DNA from: Chersky-840 sp035604715
GTDB taxonomy: Bacteria; Actinomycetota; Acidimicrobiia; Acidimicrobiales; UBA8190
Assembly (NCBI GenBank): GCA_963731665.1
Contig: CAVSWP010000003.1
Location: 326,821-390,820 of the forward strand
Length of the DNA stretch: 64,000 bases
Direction: 5' to 3'
Numbering within the stretch: the stretch's first letter is position 1; the number at the start of each line of letters is the position of its first letter. Position numbers and translations under genes: made by a program. Of the stretch, positions 44,656-53,217 are shown one piece after another. The notes under the pieces are model-generated. The model was not told where the DNA came from. It ran no database searches and saw only the letters and a program-made list of their open reading frames with translations.

Positions 44656-45225
44656 TCAACCCCGTGCGGACCGGGCGCATTCCAACCGGCGCATGACGGC
44701 CCCGCCCACCGGCACCAGTGCCCGGCCGAGCCGGCCCAGCCCCACCCCCAAGAGCGCCCCCCCGACGACGTCGCTGGCGTGATGGAGCCGGACGTGCACC
44801 CGGCTCAGGGAAATGGCCCCCGCCATGGCGTAGTAGGCGGGGGCCAGGGGGTCGCCCTCGGCCAGCAGCGTGGCCGCGCACCAGGCAGCCAGGCTGTGGC
44901 CCGAGGGAAAGCTGGTGGTGCGGGGGATCCGCACCGGCAGAGGATGGGCGGCGGTGCCCTGGGGTCGGCGCCGCCCCACGGCGCGCTTGAGCTCGGCGTT
45001 CACCGCAGGGGCCACGATGCCGGTGAACACCACGGCGCGCAGCGCGCCGGCGCGCCGGGGGCCGGGTCGACGGCCTCGGGCCACCCCGATGAGGAACCAC
45101 ACCAGGCCGTGGTCGCCGAGGGCCGACGCGACGTAGGCCGTGGTGTCGGCGAGGCGACGTCCGCGCAGCGGCGCCACCATTCGGTCGACGAAGCCGTCGA
45201 AGGTGTCGACGCGGTCTCCCAACAC
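44656..45225 (-). CDS. PAP2 superfamily phosphatase
   Basis: 189 residues with the full PAP2 signature: KRAVGRRRP, PSGHSLAAW and SRVHVRLHHASDVVGG, plus several transmembrane helices. Probably dephosphorylates a lipid or isoprenoid phosphate at the membrane. GTG 45225 is preceded by TAACCT (45232-45237), spacer six, so it is read as leaderless. Its first 226 bases overlap the C-terminal part of the RecB-like frame on the same strand. Confidence 0.85.
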   Translation of the reverse strand: MLGDRVDTFDGFVDRMVAPLRGRRLADTTAYVASALGDHGLVWFLIGVARGRRPGPRRAGALRAVVFTGIVAPAVNAELKRAVGRRRPQGTAAHPLPVRIPRTTSFPSGHSLAAWCAATLLAEGDPLAPAYYAMAGAISLSRVHVRLHHASDVVGGALLGVGLGRLGRALVPVGGAVMRRLECARSARG

Positions 45226-46109
45226 CGCCGCAGGTTATCGGTGCCGTCCGGCGAGGTCGCGCCGGACGGCGGTGTCAGCCCGCCCGGGCCACCGGTGCGG
45301 GCAGCGGCGCCCCCGTGAACGCCGATCGCGCGGGCGGGGTCGCCGCCGTAGATCGGGCACAGGGACTGGAAGCTGCACCAATGGCACAGCGCCGAGGGCC
45401 GAGGGCGGAAGTCCTCGTTCTCGCACGCCCGCTCGATGGCCGACCACACTGCCGCCGTCCGCTGCCGGGTGCCCCGCACGGCCTGGTCGGAGGGCTCGGC
45501 CTCGATGACCAGGGGCTCGCGCAGGTACATGAGCCGGACGCGGCTCGGACGCCGGCCGAGGACCTGCTCGCACAGCAGGGCGTAGAACTGGACTCCACCG
45601 AGTCGCTGCTGTTCCTGGTTGACCGACGGCACCCGGCCGGTCTTGTAGTCCACGACTTCGAGCTCACCGGCGGGCGTGACGTCAAGGCGGTCGATGATCC
45701 CCCGCAGGCGCAGTCCGGCCACGTCGGCCTCGAGGGTGAGCTCCACGCCCACGGCGTCGACCGCGTCGGGGTCCTCGAGCCGGAAGTAGCCCTCGACGAG
45801 TGAGGCGGCATCGGACACGAAGGCGTCGCGCTGGGCGTCTGTGAACTCGAGGGCGGCCACGTCGGGTTGGTCCTGCAGGGCTTGCCACGCCAGATCGAGC
45901 GCCCGGCGCGCCGCCTCGGGGGTGCGCTCACCGCGGGGGTGGTCCCAGAAGAGGCGTTCGAGGGCGCTGTGCACGAGCGTGCCCTTGACCAGGTGCGGCG
46001 CCGGTGCCTCGGGCAGCCGATCGATGGCGGCGAAGCGGAAGGCGAGCGGGCAGTCCTTGAAGGCACTGAGCTTGGAAGGAGAGAGGGAGCGGGGAAGGAC
46101 CAGGGCCAT
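45000..46109 (-). CDS. RecB-like PD-(D/E)XK nuclease with Fe-S cysteines
   Basis: 369 residues as read. MALVLPRSLSPSKLSAFKDC, HLVKGTLVHSALERLF, LRLRGIIDRLDV, GELEVVDYKTG (catalytic D-x-K), GGVQFYALL and CHWCSFQSLCPIYGG with the Cys cluster seen in Cas4/AddB-type nucleases. The recognisable protein ends at about 45320. The frame then runs on for about 100 unrelated residues into the PAP2 gene, suggesting a lost stop or a one-base error. ATG 46109 has TAGCCT eight bases upstream (46118-46123). Confidence 0.8.
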   Translation of the reverse strand: MALVLPRSLSPSKLSAFKDCPLAFRFAAIDRLPEAPAPHLVKGTLVHSALERLFWDHPRGERTPEAARRALDLAWQALQDQPDVAALEFTDAQRDAFVSDAASLVEGYFRLEDPDAVDAVGVELTLEADVAGLRLRGIIDRLDVTPAGELEVVDYKTGRVPSVNQEQQRLGGVQFYALLCEQVLGRRPSRVRLMYLREPLVIEAEPSDQAVRGTRQRTAAVWSAIERACENEDFRPRPSALCHWCSFQSLCPIYGGDPARAIGVHGGAAARTGGPGGLTPPSGATSPDGTDNLRRCWETASTPSTASSTEWWRRCADVASPTPRPTSRRPSATTAWCGSSSGWPEAVDPAPGAPARCAPWCSPASWPLR

Positions 46110-46120
46110 CGAAGCGAAGG

Positions 46121-47032
46121 CTACGCCCCGGGTGTACCGGTCTCGGGGACCAGGGAGATCCGCACGGAGGCCGCCACCGTGGCGGGGTCCTCGAGAGGCC
46201 CGAAGTGGCCCAAGCCGGGGAACACGACCGTGGTCGACCGAGCCAGACGCCGGGCGACGGCCTCCAGCAGGGCGGGGCCCGACGCGTCGGTGTCGGCACC
46301 GCACGCCAGGGTGACCGGGCATGGCACCTCGGCCAGATGGCCGAAGGCGTCGTGGGAGGCTCCGTGGGCGTAGATCTCGGCTTCGTGCTCCCGCCGACAA
46401 CGGAGCCCGATGCCGCCCCCGCTGACCGGGGCGAAGCCGTTGTCCACGTAGGCGGCCAGCGCGTCGGGCTGGAGGCGGTCGAACGGCGATTTGCCGACGA
46501 AATTGGCCAAGGCCTCGCGGCGGGAGCCGAACTCCTCTCGGCGGCGCCGGGCCCCCACCGACATGGGGTTGTCCTCGATGGGGGGGAGGGGATCGTCGCT
46601 GGGGTAGACGACGGGCTCGAAGCAGTACAAAGCGGCGAAGGTTCCCGGGCGGGCCTCCTCGGCCAGGAGGAGGGCGGCGCCCCCGCACGAGTGCCCGAAG
46701 GCGACGGGGCGTCGCAGGCCGAGGTGGTTGACGACAGCGGTGACGTCGGTGGCGAATCCGTGCCAGTCGAAGTCATCGCCCGGTGGCGGGTCCGAGGCCC
46801 CGTGGGCGCGCTGGTCGAGGGCGATGCAATGGAATTGCCCTTGCAGGTGTGTGGCCAGCGGCCCAAGGACGGGCCCGCAGAAGCCCGTGGCGTGAACGAG
46901 CAGCAGAGGGGCCCCGTCCCCGCCGAGGTCGTAGTAGGCGATGCCCACCTTGTCGGGAGTGGTCACCCGGCCCGTGGGCATCGTCGGTCGCAGGGGCTCT
47001 TCGTGAAGCACGGGAGCGCCGGACTCGGGCAT
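46121..47032 (-). CDS. Alpha/beta-fold hydrolase
   Basis: 303 residues. Alpha/beta hydrolase with oxyanion LLLVHATGFCGPVLGPL, nucleophile VAFGHSCGGAALLLAE (Ser), Asp in CGADTDASG and His in PGLGHFGPLEDP. Substrate unknown. ATG 47032 is preferred over the longer open frame (47056) because TAGCGT lies seven bases upstream. Its stop overlaps the -10 region of the RecB-like gene. Confidence 0.88.
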   Translation of the reverse strand: MPESGAPVLHEEPLRPTMPTGRVTTPDKVGIAYYDLGGDGAPLLLVHATGFCGPVLGPLATHLQGQFHCIALDQRAHGASDPPPGDDFDWHGFATDVTAVVNHLGLRRPVAFGHSCGGAALLLAEEARPGTFAALYCFEPVVYPSDDPLPPIEDNPMSVGARRRREEFGSRREALANFVGKSPFDRLQPDALAAYVDNGFAPVSGGGIGLRCRREHEAEIYAHGASHDAFGHLAEVPCPVTLACGADTDASGPALLEAVARRLARSTTVVFPGLGHFGPLEDPATVAASVRISLVPETGTPGA

Positions 47033-47039
47033 CGCGTCG

Positions 47040-47045
47040 ACGCTA
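47040..47045 (-). promoter_or_regulatory. TAGCGT -10 hexamer of the hydrolase (leaderless)
   Basis: Seven bases before ATG 47032 on the minus strand; same hexamer and spacing as ald. Confidence 0.5.
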
Positions 47046-47149
47046 CCGGGCACCACCCAGGACCGTGACGAGCGCCCCGGGGCTCACGATCGTCGGGGCG
47101 CGCTGGGGACAGTTCTTCTCGGGCCACAGGGCCGACTAGAAACAGGTGT

Positions 47150-47254
47150 GTGCAGCGCTTCATCCTGACGTACGGCTACCCCGCCATCTTCTTGCTCACG
47201 GTGCTCGAGGCGGCGTGCATCGAAGGCCGTATCCCACAGGCCGACCGCAACTGA
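47150..47254 (+). CDS. 34-residue DedA N-terminal stub, coupled to OsmC gene
   Basis: GTG 47150 opens VQRFILTYGYPAIFLLTVLE, then AACI, closely resembling the first segment of DedA membrane proteins (usually followed by PIPSE). It then diverges to EGRIPQADRN and stops. The stop overlaps the OsmC ATG as TGATG. It is either the remnant of a DedA gene or a retained leader peptide that couples translation to the OsmC protein. Confidence 0.5.
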   Translation: MQRFILTYGYPAIFLLTVLEAACIEGRIPQADRN

Positions 47255-47670
47255 TGCCCGGCGCGGCGTCCACCCAGCGGCTGGTGTGGCGGGGCGGCCT
47301 GTCGTTCGAGGGAGAGGACTCCTGGGGACATCGCGTGGCCGTGAGCGGCGACCGCGCCGAGGATGGGGCCAAGGCATCGGATCTGCTCCCGCTGTCGTTG
47401 GCGGCCTGCCTCGCCTACGACGTCGTGGTCGTGCTCCGCAAGAAGCGCCAAGAGCTACGCAGCCTGGAGGTGGTCCTGGCGTCGGAGCAGGAGGACGAGG
47501 CGCCGCGGCGGTTCGTGCACATCGCGGTGCGGTTCGAAGTGGGAGGCGACGTCGACCCCGCGGCCGCCCGGCGTGCCCTCGAGCTGGCCGAGAAGAACTG
47601 TCCGGTGCTGGCCACCATCGCCGGCGCCGTGCGGGTCGAGACCACCATCGAGGTGGCCGCCGCCTCCTAG
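47254..47670 (+). CDS. OsmC family peroxiredoxin-like protein
   Basis: 138 residues: SDLLPLSLAACLAYDVVVVL with the first Cys, strands to HIAVRFEVGG, and LELAEKNCPVLATI with the second Cys, so both redox cysteines are present. OsmC/Ohr proteins reduce organic hydroperoxides. ATG 47254 shares a base with the upstream stub stop (TGATG). No Shine-Dalgarno sequence is visible, which fits coupling to the stub. Confidence 0.87.
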   Translation: MPGAASTQRLVWRGGLSFEGEDSWGHRVAVSGDRAEDGAKASDLLPLSLAACLAYDVVVVLRKKRQELRSLEVVLASEQEDEAPRRFVHIAVRFEVGGDVDPAAARRALELAEKNCPVLATIAGAVRVETTIEVAAAS

Positions 47671-47841
47671 TGCGTACGTCGGCCTACCTCGGGGATTCGT
47701 GCCTGCAGTTCGCGGATCGTTTACCTCGATTTTGCCTGGGGTTCATCCAGTGGGGGAAATATCGCACCCAGCCGAGGCCGTCCCCGGAGGGCCGCTGGCG
47801 GCCGTGGAACGCCGCCCTGACTTTGTATAGGGTCTGCTCCC

Positions 47842-48024
47842 GTGGGGCCGTGGCGGTACGGGCTGACGCTGTTGCCGGGGGCTTCGAGACCTGACGACGA
47901 GCGCGACGAGGGCAAGGTCGACGAGGTGCTGCGCGCCCGCTCCGAGAGCGGTTGGGAGCTCGTCAACGCCGTCACCGAACGCGACGGGTCCGACCTCCTC
48001 GTGTTCAGGCGGCTCGCCGACTGA
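47842..48024 (+). CDS. DUF4177-like small protein
   Basis: 60 residues: WRYGLTLLPG, then KVDEVLRARSESGWELVNAV and DLLVFRR, the DUF4177 pattern (two strands around a GWELV helix end). Function unknown. TAGGGT (47828-47833) lies eight bases before GTG 47842, a leaderless start. The 171 bases between the OsmC stop and this gene hold only this promoter. Convergent with the phosphatase. Confidence 0.72.
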   Translation: MGPWRYGLTLLPGASRPDDERDEGKVDEVLRARSESGWELVNAVTERDGSDLLVFRRLAD

Positions 48025-48036
48025 CGCGCTGCTCCG

Positions 48037-48801
48037 TCACGACGGGCCTTCGAGCAGAGACGTCCGCAGGCGGGACACGGCGTCGGTGACCCCCAGTGAT
48101 CGGGCCAGGTCGTCGAAGGTTCCGTGCTCGGTTTCGAGGGCGGCCAGGAACGCCGCCATGGTCTCCGGGGCTACCGAGATGACCGCCGGCGCGTACCGCT
48201 CCACCTCGGCGACGGCCTCGGCGTACTCCTGCTTGAGGCGCTCGAGGAGGGCGACCATGGCCTCGGCGCTCAGCGCATAGTCCTCGACGATGACCTCACG
48301 GGGCACGCCCAGGAACCCGAGCACGAGGGCGGCGAGAATGCCGGTGCGGTCCTTGCCGGCGCTGCAGTGGAACACCGCCGGCAGGGCGTCGGGCTCGGCC
48401 AGCACCTGCACGGCGCGTGCCAGCGAGCTCGAACCCTCGGAGAACAACTGCTGATAGCGCGTCGTGACGAAGGCGGGCTCGTCGTAGCGACTGAGGTCCT
48501 CGGTTGGTGGCAGCACGTCGGTGAGAGGGAGATGATGGTACTCGACCTCGAAGGTGACGTCGGGAAAGCGGCCGCGCTCGTCGACCTCACCCTTGGTGCG
48601 GAGATCGATGACGGTGGCCAGGCCGAGCTCGGCCAACTGGGCGCAGTCGTCCTCGTCGAGACGGGTGAGGCCATCGGCGCGGAACAGGCGCCGCCACCGG
48701 ATCTTGCGCCCACCGGCGCCCGGGTACCCGCCGAGATCGCGAAAGTTGACACAGCCTGTCAGCGTGAGCTTGCGATGCGGTTGCGCGAGGGCCTCGGCCA
48801 C
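48037..48801 (-). CDS. Tyrosine-protein phosphatase family protein
   Basis: 254 residues: NFRDLGGYPGAGGRKIRWRR, ATVIDLRTKGEVDERG and the P-loop VFHCSAGKDRTGILAAL with Cys and Arg of the Y_phosphatase3 family. Could act on protein tyrosine or phosphoinositide; mycobacterial PtpB is a relative. GTG 48801 is chosen because TAACCT lies seven bases upstream; the open frame continues further. Confidence 0.9.
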   Translation of the reverse strand: MAEALAQPHRKLTLTGCVNFRDLGGYPGAGGRKIRWRRLFRADGLTRLDEDDCAQLAELGLATVIDLRTKGEVDERGRFPDVTFEVEYHHLPLTDVLPPTEDLSRYDEPAFVTTRYQQLFSEGSSSLARAVQVLAEPDALPAVFHCSAGKDRTGILAALVLGFLGVPREVIVEDYALSAEAMVALLERLKQEYAEAVAEVERYAPAVISVAPETMAAFLAALETEHGTFDDLARSLGVTDAVSRLRTSLLEGPS

Positions 48802-48808
48802 AGCCCTG

Positions 48809-48814
48809 AGGTTA
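48809..48814 (-). promoter_or_regulatory. TAACCT -10 hexamer of the phosphatase (leaderless)
   Basis: Seven bases before GTG 48801 on the minus strand, no Shine-Dalgarno sequence. Confidence 0.5.
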
Positions 48815-48824
48815 GTGCCCGGTG

Positions 48825-49805
48825 TCAGGGGCTGAGCGCGCCGGCCTCGGACGCAAAGGCCGCTTGCAGAGTCGACCACAGCGGCTTGGTCGTGAACGGC
48901 AGGCAGTCTTCGTCGTAGTACCACCAGAAATAGCCGCCCACGTAGTACGGGAGGGTGATGTCGAGCCCGTAGTAGTAACTCATGAGCGACTGGGCTGCGC
49001 CGAGCGAGGAGCTCGTGACGGGGTTGTTCATGCCGATCTCTCCGAACCCGAGCAAGGCATTGGGGTAGAGGCCGTGGAGCTCGGAGAAGTATGCCGACCA
49101 GGTGGCCGCGCTGGGTCGGATGCCGTTGCAGTTGTCTTCGTAGTACGAGAGCAGGACGTAGTCGAGCCCGTCCCGAACCGCCACGGGGACGTACTTCTGG
49201 GAGAAGGCCACGGGGTCGAGCTCGGCGGGACCGTCGCCGCAGCCGATGTTGTAGTAGAGGGTCAGGGCGCTGCGCTTTCCGGCCGCGGCCACGTCGTCGT
49301 AGGCGGTAGTGAGCTTGGCCTCCACCTTGGAGTACCGGCCCGTCCAGTTGCCGTTGACCTCGTTGCCGATCTCCCACACGTCCACGGAACTACCCAGGAC
49401 GGAAAGGTAGGACTGGACCCGCCGGTTGTAGGCCGCTGTCCCGATGCGACGGGAGTCCGACGAGTCGAGCAGTTCCCCCATCACGTAGGTGATGGGTTGG
49501 AGCGCTCTCACCGCCGCTGCGTAGTAGATCGCCCGCTTCCTCACGTTGAAGTAGACGCGGGTCACGGGCATCTCGTCCAGGGCGCGTGAGCCCGCCACGA
49601 TGTCGCTCAGGTTGGTGATGTCGTCCACGGTGACGCCGTAGAGCGGGTCGGGCATCGCCCGCATGGGTGCGGCCACCGGTGCCCCTGGCGCCGGGGCCCC
49701 CGTCGCCTTGGAGTGCGGCCCCGATGCAGCCGCGCCGGCCGGGACGGTGACGGCGAGAGCGGCGCCCACCACGAGGGCGCTGCAGATGACCCTGGGGCTC
49801 GTCAT
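48825..49805 (-). CDS. Secreted clan GH-A glycoside hydrolase-like protein
   Basis: 326 residues with signal peptide (VICSALVVGAALAVTVPAGA). The TIM-barrel-like body carries VDVWEIGNEVNGNWTGRY (Asn-Glu acid/base motif of clan GH-A), a YVLLSYYEDNCNG strand and LLGFGEIGMNN, whose Glu is the likely nucleophile. Target glycan unknown. ATG 49805 begins MTSPRV; an ATG 24 bases earlier is possible. Divergent from chrA. Confidence 0.75.
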   Translation of the reverse strand: MTSPRVICSALVVGAALAVTVPAGAAASGPHSKATGAPAPGAPVAAPMRAMPDPLYGVTVDDITNLSDIVAGSRALDEMPVTRVYFNVRKRAIYYAAAVRALQPITYVMGELLDSSDSRRIGTAAYNRRVQSYLSVLGSSVDVWEIGNEVNGNWTGRYSKVEAKLTTAYDDVAAAGKRSALTLYYNIGCGDGPAELDPVAFSQKYVPVAVRDGLDYVLLSYYEDNCNGIRPSAATWSAYFSELHGLYPNALLGFGEIGMNNPVTSSSLGAAQSLMSYYYGLDITLPYYVGGYFWWYYDEDCLPFTTKPLWSTLQAAFASEAGALSP

Positions 49806-49848
49806 GGTGGGCACCAGCGAGGACATTACGCGGTGAGAGACTCTGGTC

Positions 49849-51012
49849 GTGGGGTCCCGTCCGGAGGTGTCGCTGGCCACGATCGCCCGCGAGTGGACCC
49901 GCATCGGGTGCATCGGGTTCGGGGGACCCCCGACGCATATCGCCCTGCTGCGCGATCTGTGTGTCAACCGGCGGGAGTGGATTGCGGCCCAGGAGTTCGA
50001 GGACGGTGTTGCCGCCACGAACCTCCTGCCGGGCCCCGCCTCCACGCAACTCGCCATCCTGTGCGCCTGGCGATTGCGGGGTCCCGCGGGTGCCGTCCTC
50101 GGGGGGCTGTGCTTCATCGTCCCGGGGCTGGTGCTCATCCTGGCGCTGGCCGCTGTCGTGCTCGGTCCCAATCCGCCTGAGTGGATCCTGGGCGCGGCCG
50201 CCGGGGCCGGCGCGGCGGTGCCGGCGGTGGCGCTGCATGCCGCCGCCGGGTTGGCCCCCGCCAGTTGGAGGCGGGCCGGGACCAAGACACCCGGCCGGGT
50301 GCGATGGGTCGGGTATGGCGCGTTGGGGGCGGGCGCCACCGTCCTCGTGGGCCCGTACCTCGTGGTCGCGCTCGTGCTGTGCGGGGTGGCCGAGGTCGTC
50401 ATCGGCACGCGGAGCGAGCCCGTCGGACGAGGGCCTGCGTGGGCGAGCGTTCCCCTGGTGGCGTCGCATATGGCGACGGTCGGTGGGTTGGGAGCCCTCG
50501 CTTGGGTGGCGCTGAAGGTGGGCGCCTTGTCCTACGGGGGTGGGTTCGTCATCGTGCCGCTCATGCAGCACGATGCCGTGACCACCTACCACTGGATGTC
50601 GGGGGGACAGTTCCTGGCCGCCGTCGCGCTCGGGCAGGTGACCCCGGGCCCCGTGGTGCAGACCGTCGCCGTCGTCGGGTACGCCGCTCGAGGGATCGGG
50701 GGCGGGCTGCTGGCGGCGGTGGTGGCCTTCGCCCCTTCATTCGCCTTCGTGCTCCTCGGTGGCCCGCGTTTCGATCAGTTCCGGGCCAACCGCTCCGTCC
50801 GGTCGTTTCTCAAGGGAGCGGGTCCGGCCGTGATCGGTGCCATAGCCGGATCAGCGGTGTCGCTGGGCCTCGCCATTCACCACCTGTGGCAGATCCCCGT
50901 GCTCGCCGGAGCCGCACTGTGGTTGTTGGCCGCTCGTCGCGGCGTGGTGAGCGCCTTGCTCGTGGCCGGAGCCATCGGGGTCGCGCTGGCGTTGTCCGGC
51001 GTGTCTGTCTAG
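49849..51012 (+). CDS. chrA: Chromate transporter ChrA family
   Basis: 387 residues, two tandem CHR domains with about ten transmembrane helices. The hallmarks are IGCIGFGGPPTHIALLRDL, NLLPGPASTQLAILC, SYGGGFVIVPLMQHDAV and ALGQVTPGPVVQTVAVVGY. The family exports chromate, though many members have other anion roles. GTG 49849 is the likely start. Its TAG stop shares CTAG with the convergent membrane protein. Confidence 0.9.
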   Translation: MGSRPEVSLATIAREWTRIGCIGFGGPPTHIALLRDLCVNRREWIAAQEFEDGVAATNLLPGPASTQLAILCAWRLRGPAGAVLGGLCFIVPGLVLILALAAVVLGPNPPEWILGAAAGAGAAVPAVALHAAAGLAPASWRRAGTKTPGRVRWVGYGALGAGATVLVGPYLVVALVLCGVAEVVIGTRSEPVGRGPAWASVPLVASHMATVGGLGALAWVALKVGALSYGGGFVIVPLMQHDAVTTYHWMSGGQFLAAVALGQVTPGPVVQTVAVVGYAARGIGGGLLAAVVAFAPSFAFVLLGGPRFDQFRANRSVRSFLKGAGPAVIGAIAGSAVSLGLAIHHLWQIPVLAGAALWLLAARRGVVSALLVAGAIGVALALSGVSV

Positions 51013-51800
51013 GGAGTGGGGGTCGGAGTCGTCGACGGGGACGTCGACGAAAAGAACGAGGAGATCGGGATGGCATTGCCGGGGGCCTTGATGTCCAGTG
51101 GCTTGCCCCAGTGAGTGAACTGGATCACCACTGTGTCGCGGCTGCTTCCGCTCCCCGACGTCACCACGGCTCGGACGGGCAGGTGCGCACCCTCGGTCTC
51201 GACGAACACGGTGGCGTTGGAGGTCTTCGATGTGCCGGTGACGCCTACGACCGAAATGCCACCGACGCTCGTCGGCGGTCCGGTTTGCAACGCGCCCGTG
51301 GGGTCGAGGGCGCGCAACACCGAGTCGAGGGTGACGCCGCCGGTGACATCGTCGTAACCGCTGTCGGATGACCGAATCGACACCCACCGCTGCGCGAACT
51401 GGGAGGCGTCGGATGAAGGGAAGCCGAAGTAGTTGGTGAGAGCGGCCTCGTTCCCGCGGATATAGGCCGTGCCGTCGACCAGCGCGACCTGAGCAGACTC
51501 GTTTCCGGCGGTGATGACCTGGAACCCTTCCGTGCGGTTGGTCAAGCTGGCCAGCGTCTCGGTTTGTGAGGCCTGAGTGACCTGCACCAGCACGGTGGCC
51601 GAACCCGTCCGATGGGCGGCGGCCTGCGCTCGCGCCAGGATGGTGCCCGGCGCGAGGTTGTCGAAGGCCGGGGGAGCCGCCTGAACCCGCCAAACGACGA
51701 TGCCGGCTACCACCGCGACGACGATCAGGGCTACGACACCCACCATCCAGGTGCGTCCGGTCGTGGTGTGCTCCGGCACTGGCGGACGCCCGGGGGACAT
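51009..51800 (-). CDS. Membrane-anchored LppX/LolA-like protein
   Basis: 263 residues: short cytoplasmic Pro-rich start, one transmembrane helix (WMVGVVALIVVAVVAGIVVW), then an extracytoplasmic domain with a pattern like LppX/LprG lipid carriers (AFDNLAPGTILARAQAAAHR start and DVTGGVTLDSVLRALDP), ending in a Ser/Thr/Pro tail. ATG 51800 is preferred over ATG 51806 because TACAGT (51810-51815) lies nine bases upstream. Lipid or glycan shuttling is inferred only from fold similarity. Confidence 0.65.
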   Translation of the reverse strand: MSPGRPPVPEHTTTGRTWMVGVVALIVVAVVAGIVVWRVQAAPPAFDNLAPGTILARAQAAAHRTGSATVLVQVTQASQTETLASLTNRTEGFQVITAGNESAQVALVDGTAYIRGNEAALTNYFGFPSSDASQFAQRWVSIRSSDSGYDDVTGGVTLDSVLRALDPTGALQTGPPTSVGGISVVGVTGTSKTSNATVFVETEGAHLPVRAVVTSGSGSSRDTVVIQFTHWGKPLDIKAPGNAIPISSFFSSTSPSTTPTPTP

Positions 51801-51959
51801 GTCCATGGCACTGTAACCGAGCGCGCCGAGCTCTCCCTCGGGTCATGTCTCAGTAAACGGCTCGTGACGGATACGTGACGACCGGTGGCGAGTCATCGCT
51901 TCGGGTCGTGGTGAACGACGGGATGCGCGCGTGTTATCTGAACCCCTGGTCGCGAAGGC

Positions 51960-51988
51960 TTGACGTAGGAGGGCGCCCTGGCTAACGC
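51960..51988 (+). promoter_or_regulatory. Complete promoter with leaderless start
   Basis: TTGACG (51960-51965), a 17-base spacer and TAACGC (51983-51988), followed after seven bases by ATG 51996. Both hexamers are visible here, which supports the leaderless reading of other genes where only the -10 is clear. Confidence 0.55.
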
Positions 51989-51995
51989 TTCGTAC

Positions 51996-52709
51996 ATGGT
52001 CGATGCCCCACCGGTTCCTCCCCACGCGACACCGCGTCCCGTGGCGGGTGGCTACCCGTCTCCGGGGAATCGGCCCCCGGAGAACGGCACCGGCGAGCCG
52101 GCACCGGGCGAGCTGGGGATCAAGGAGCGCCGCTCGTGGCACACGTGGCAGCTCCTGGTGTTCGGGGTGGTGTGCTTATTGCTCGGCATGCTCATCACGT
52201 GGTCGGGCGGGGGGACCCAGGCCGCGCCGAAGGCGTCCACGAGTGGGGGCGGTGCGCTTCCTGCCGAAGGGGCGTCCTCGACGACGGTGCCCGGTGCCAG
52301 CGCGTCTAGCTCGACCACGGTGGCTCCGGCTACGTCGGGCACGACATCTCCCACGCAGACTTCTACGTCGCCGGGGGCCACCACCGCGACCACTGCCGGT
52401 GCTCCCCAGGTCCTCCTCGGGCCCACGCCGCAGTCACACGGCAATTGGACGAGCACGCCTTTCACGGTCGGGAGCGGGACGTGGAGCATCGGATGGGCAT
52501 TCCAATGCACGCCCGCACCCGCGTCAGGCCCGTCGTTCCAGGTTTTCGTGGTGCCCACGGGAGGAAAGGCGGGGACGGCTCCGGCCGTCAGCGGAACGGG
52601 GGCCTCGGGCCAATCGGTCACGACGCAGACGAGCGCCGGGAGTCAAGAACTGCAGGTGGAGGCGCCCGCCAGCTGCATCTGGATCGTGAAGGTCACCGGG
52701 GTCGCCTGA
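51996..52709 (+). CDS. Single-pass membrane protein with Ser/Thr-rich linker
   Basis: 237 residues: Pro-rich cytoplasmic part, one transmembrane helix (WQLLVFGVVCLLLGMLITW), a long Ser/Thr/Ala linker and a C-terminal beta-rich domain with two Cys (NWTSTPFTVGSGTWSIGWAF, CTPAP, ASCIWIVKV). Looks like a membrane-tethered extracellular sensor or binding domain. Not assigned to a family. It opens the surface-related region and has a clean promoter. Confidence 0.72.
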   Translation: MVDAPPVPPHATPRPVAGGYPSPGNRPPENGTGEPAPGELGIKERRSWHTWQLLVFGVVCLLLGMLITWSGGGTQAAPKASTSGGGALPAEGASSTTVPGASASSSTTVAPATSGTTSPTQTSTSPGATTATTAGAPQVLLGPTPQSHGNWTSTPFTVGSGTWSIGWAFQCTPAPASGPSFQVFVVPTGGKAGTAPAVSGTGASGQSVTTQTSAGSQELQVEAPASCIWIVKVTGVA

Positions 52710-52739
52710 ACCCCACTGCGGCGGCGGTACCGGGTGTGC

Positions 52740-53153
52740 TTAAAGGCCGGGGGGTGAGTCAGGCGCTTGAGGTTCGGGATCGACCGGCAGGTGGGCGAGT
52801 AGGTCGTCGAGCTCCGCGAAGTAGTCGTAGTCGCGCTTCGTCCTGTGCACCCGGACAGCCGGGTCGGCGGTCGCCGGAGGAGCCGGCGGAACCGGTGCGA
52901 CGACGGGGGGATGTGCGACGACCGGGCGAGGTGTCACCTCCGGGCGTGGAGGTGCGACCGACCGTGGCGCCGGCGGCTGGAGAAAGCGGGGGGGCGGAGG
53001 CTGGTATGCCTCGAGGGCCAAGGGCCCCTCGAGGAAGTCCGCCCGGAAGTCCTTCAGGCACCCGAGCAGTTCCCTTTGGCGACGTGTCAGTTCTGTGACG
53101 ACGTCGACGAGCTCGAGGACGAGCGTTCCTTCGGTCGGGTCATACATAGCCAT
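52740..53153 (-). CDS. Hypothetical Pro-rich protein
   Basis: 137 residues: an N-terminal helix pair (LVLELVDVVTELTRRQRELL), a Pro/Val/Ala-rich middle (about 50-95), and an acidic helix YDYFAELDDLLAHLPVDPEP. TACTAT lies nine bases before ATG 53153. Function unknown. The Pro-rich linker recalls the PstB extension at 58.1 kb but is a different sequence. Confidence 0.6.
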   Translation of the reverse strand: MAMYDPTEGTLVLELVDVVTELTRRQRELLGCLKDFRADFLEGPLALEAYQPPPPRFLQPPAPRSVAPPRPEVTPRPVVAHPPVVAPVPPAPPATADPAVRVHRTKRDYDYFAELDDLLAHLPVDPEPQAPDSPPGL

Positions 53154-53217
53154 GTGGAGGGAATAGTACCTGGGTGCGGCCAGGCTAAACCAGCGAGGGC
53201 ACTGCTAATCTCGTGGC

